Assembly: GCA_025352765.1 (NCBI GenBank)
Contig: JANXSI010000365.1
Location: forward strand, 1-6,107
DNA: 6,107 bases
From: Devosia sp.
GTDB taxonomy: Bacteria > Pseudomonadota > Alphaproteobacteria > Rhizobiales > Devosiaceae
Direction: 5' to 3'
The position numbers and the translations under genes are program-made. Below, one piece after another: positions 5,493-6,107 of this stretch. Under the pieces are notes generated by a model, which had not been told where the DNA came from, did not search any database, and saw only the letters and a list, made by a program, of their open reading frames with translations. Every line of letters starts with the position of its first letter. Within the stretch, counting starts at the first letter, position 1.

Positions 5493-6107
5493 TCAGAAGT
5501 TAAACTTCTCGATGTTGTCCTTTGTGAAAACCATTGGAGCTCCGAGAAGAAGGATGTTCTGATCGGCTAGCCACTGAACATTTGCATCTAAGCCGTCAAC
5601 TTTGATTGCGTCGCCGAACTTGCGACCCTCCGCCACTTCCTTGCCGGCCCAGACCGTGAGATAGCCAAGGTCAGTGGGGTTCCAGAGCACCGTGTAGGTC
5701 ATGGCACCGCTCATCACGTAGTCTTTGACCGTGTTGGGCGAACAAAAGCCGGTAGTGACAATACTTCCGATGCGGCCAGCGGCATCGACTGCTTGCCCAA
5801 TGCCCGGGCACGTCGTCGATGCTATGCCAATGATGCCCTTGAGGTCGGGGTTGCGAGTCATATCGTCGGTCGCAAACTGGAAGGCGCGCGCGGCAGTGCC
5901 GTCGGTGTGGTCAACCGACACAATCTCAATCTTCGGGTACTTGGTCTTAGCGCGCTCCTGGATTGCGGCGATCCAGTTGTTTAGGCTGGTGATGGTGGGC
6001 GAGTCGGAAATGATGGCGATCTTGCCTTCCTCGCCGACCCGCTTCACCATCTCATCCAAAATGGTGTAGCCGAGGTCTTGGTCTTTGGCTTGAGCGACGT
6101 AGAAATC
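5493..6107 (-). CDS. LsrB/RhaS-type periplasmic sugar-binding protein, C-terminal part (5' end outside window)
   Basis: The C-terminal 204 residues of a type I periplasmic binding protein (Peripla_BP_4-like), running in frame to the window edge. The signal peptide and N-terminal lobe are missing. Numbering from the window edge: GKIAIISDSPTITSLNNW (28-45) matches the LsrB strand-and-helix around its ligand Asp-Gln. NPDLKGIIGIASTTCPGIGQA (86-106) and TGFCSPNTVKDYVMSG (119-134) are the next two strand-loop elements lining the cleft. The C-terminus VFTKDNIEKFNF resembles the VIFNKENIGKYDF end of LsrB. The AI-2 ligands Asp166/Gln167 of LsrB appear as Ser-Leu here, so AI-2 is an unlikely ligand. 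It should deliver the sugar to the two permeases encoded next. An internal TTG at 6059 is not a real start, since coding continues upstream without a break. Confidence 0.9.
   Translation of the reverse strand, partial: DFYVAQAKDQDLGYTILDEMVKRVGEEGKIAIISDSPTITSLNNWIAAIQERAKTKYPKIEIVSVDHTDGTAARAFQFATDDMTRNPDLKGIIGIASTTCPGIGQAVDAAGRIGSIVTTGFCSPNTVKDYVMSGAMTYTVLWNPTDLGYLTVWAGKEVAEGRKFGDAIKVDGLDANVQWLADQNILLLGAPMVFTKDNIEKFNF

Overview
The window reads as part of a bacterial sugar-uptake and catabolism operon, all on the minus strand and so transcribed from right to left. A scarred, gene-poor stretch with the end of an insertion sequence lies downstream of it. The DNA is moderately GC-rich. The rhizobial-style CUT2 transporter and the kind of IS21-family terminus suggest a proteobacterium, most likely an alphaproteobacterium (Rhizobiales-like), perhaps on a plasmid or genomic island. 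That placement is inference; no marker gene is present.

Layout in order of transcription: (1) the C-terminal 204 residues of an LsrB/RhaS-type periplasmic sugar-binding protein (5493-6107, its 5' end outside the window); (2) a 66-bp gap holding a strong 11-bp stem-loop with a UCCG loop; (3) two RbsC-family inner-membrane permeases (4458-5426 and 3484-4461) overlapping by ATGA; (4) a PfkB-family sugar kinase (2564-3487) that appears to start at a TTG overlapping the permease stop as TTGA; (5) an eIF-2B/MtnA-fold protein (1575-2561) starting 2 bp after the kinase stop; (6) a double-SIS-domain sugar-phosphate isomerase/deglycase-like protein (551-1570) starting 4 bp after the previous stop, with a Shine-Dalgarno that contains that stop. 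The tight junctions from gene 3 to gene 6 indicate one translationally coupled transcript. The ATPase of the transporter and any regulator are not in the window and probably lie upstream, to the right.

Inferred logic: the ABC transporter brings in a sugar or sugar conjugate, the PfkB kinase phosphorylates it, and the two isomerase-like proteins rearrange or cleave the sugar phosphate. PfkB plus a double-SIS protein is the pairing used for Amadori compounds (FrlD/FrlB, FraD/FraB). PfkB plus an IF-2B-fold isomerase is the pairing of the archaeal ribose-1,5-bisphosphate route. Having all three in one operon does not match a pathway I can name, and the IF-2B-like protein has replaced both residues that are catalytic in its characterised isomerase relatives. 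This is the most interesting part of the window.

Positions 1-550 hold no gene I can support. Positions 91-150 carry two near-identical 20-bp repeats next to a CA end, typical of an IS21-family terminus. Positions 151-550 look like non-coding or decayed DNA, and no clear operon terminator was found there.
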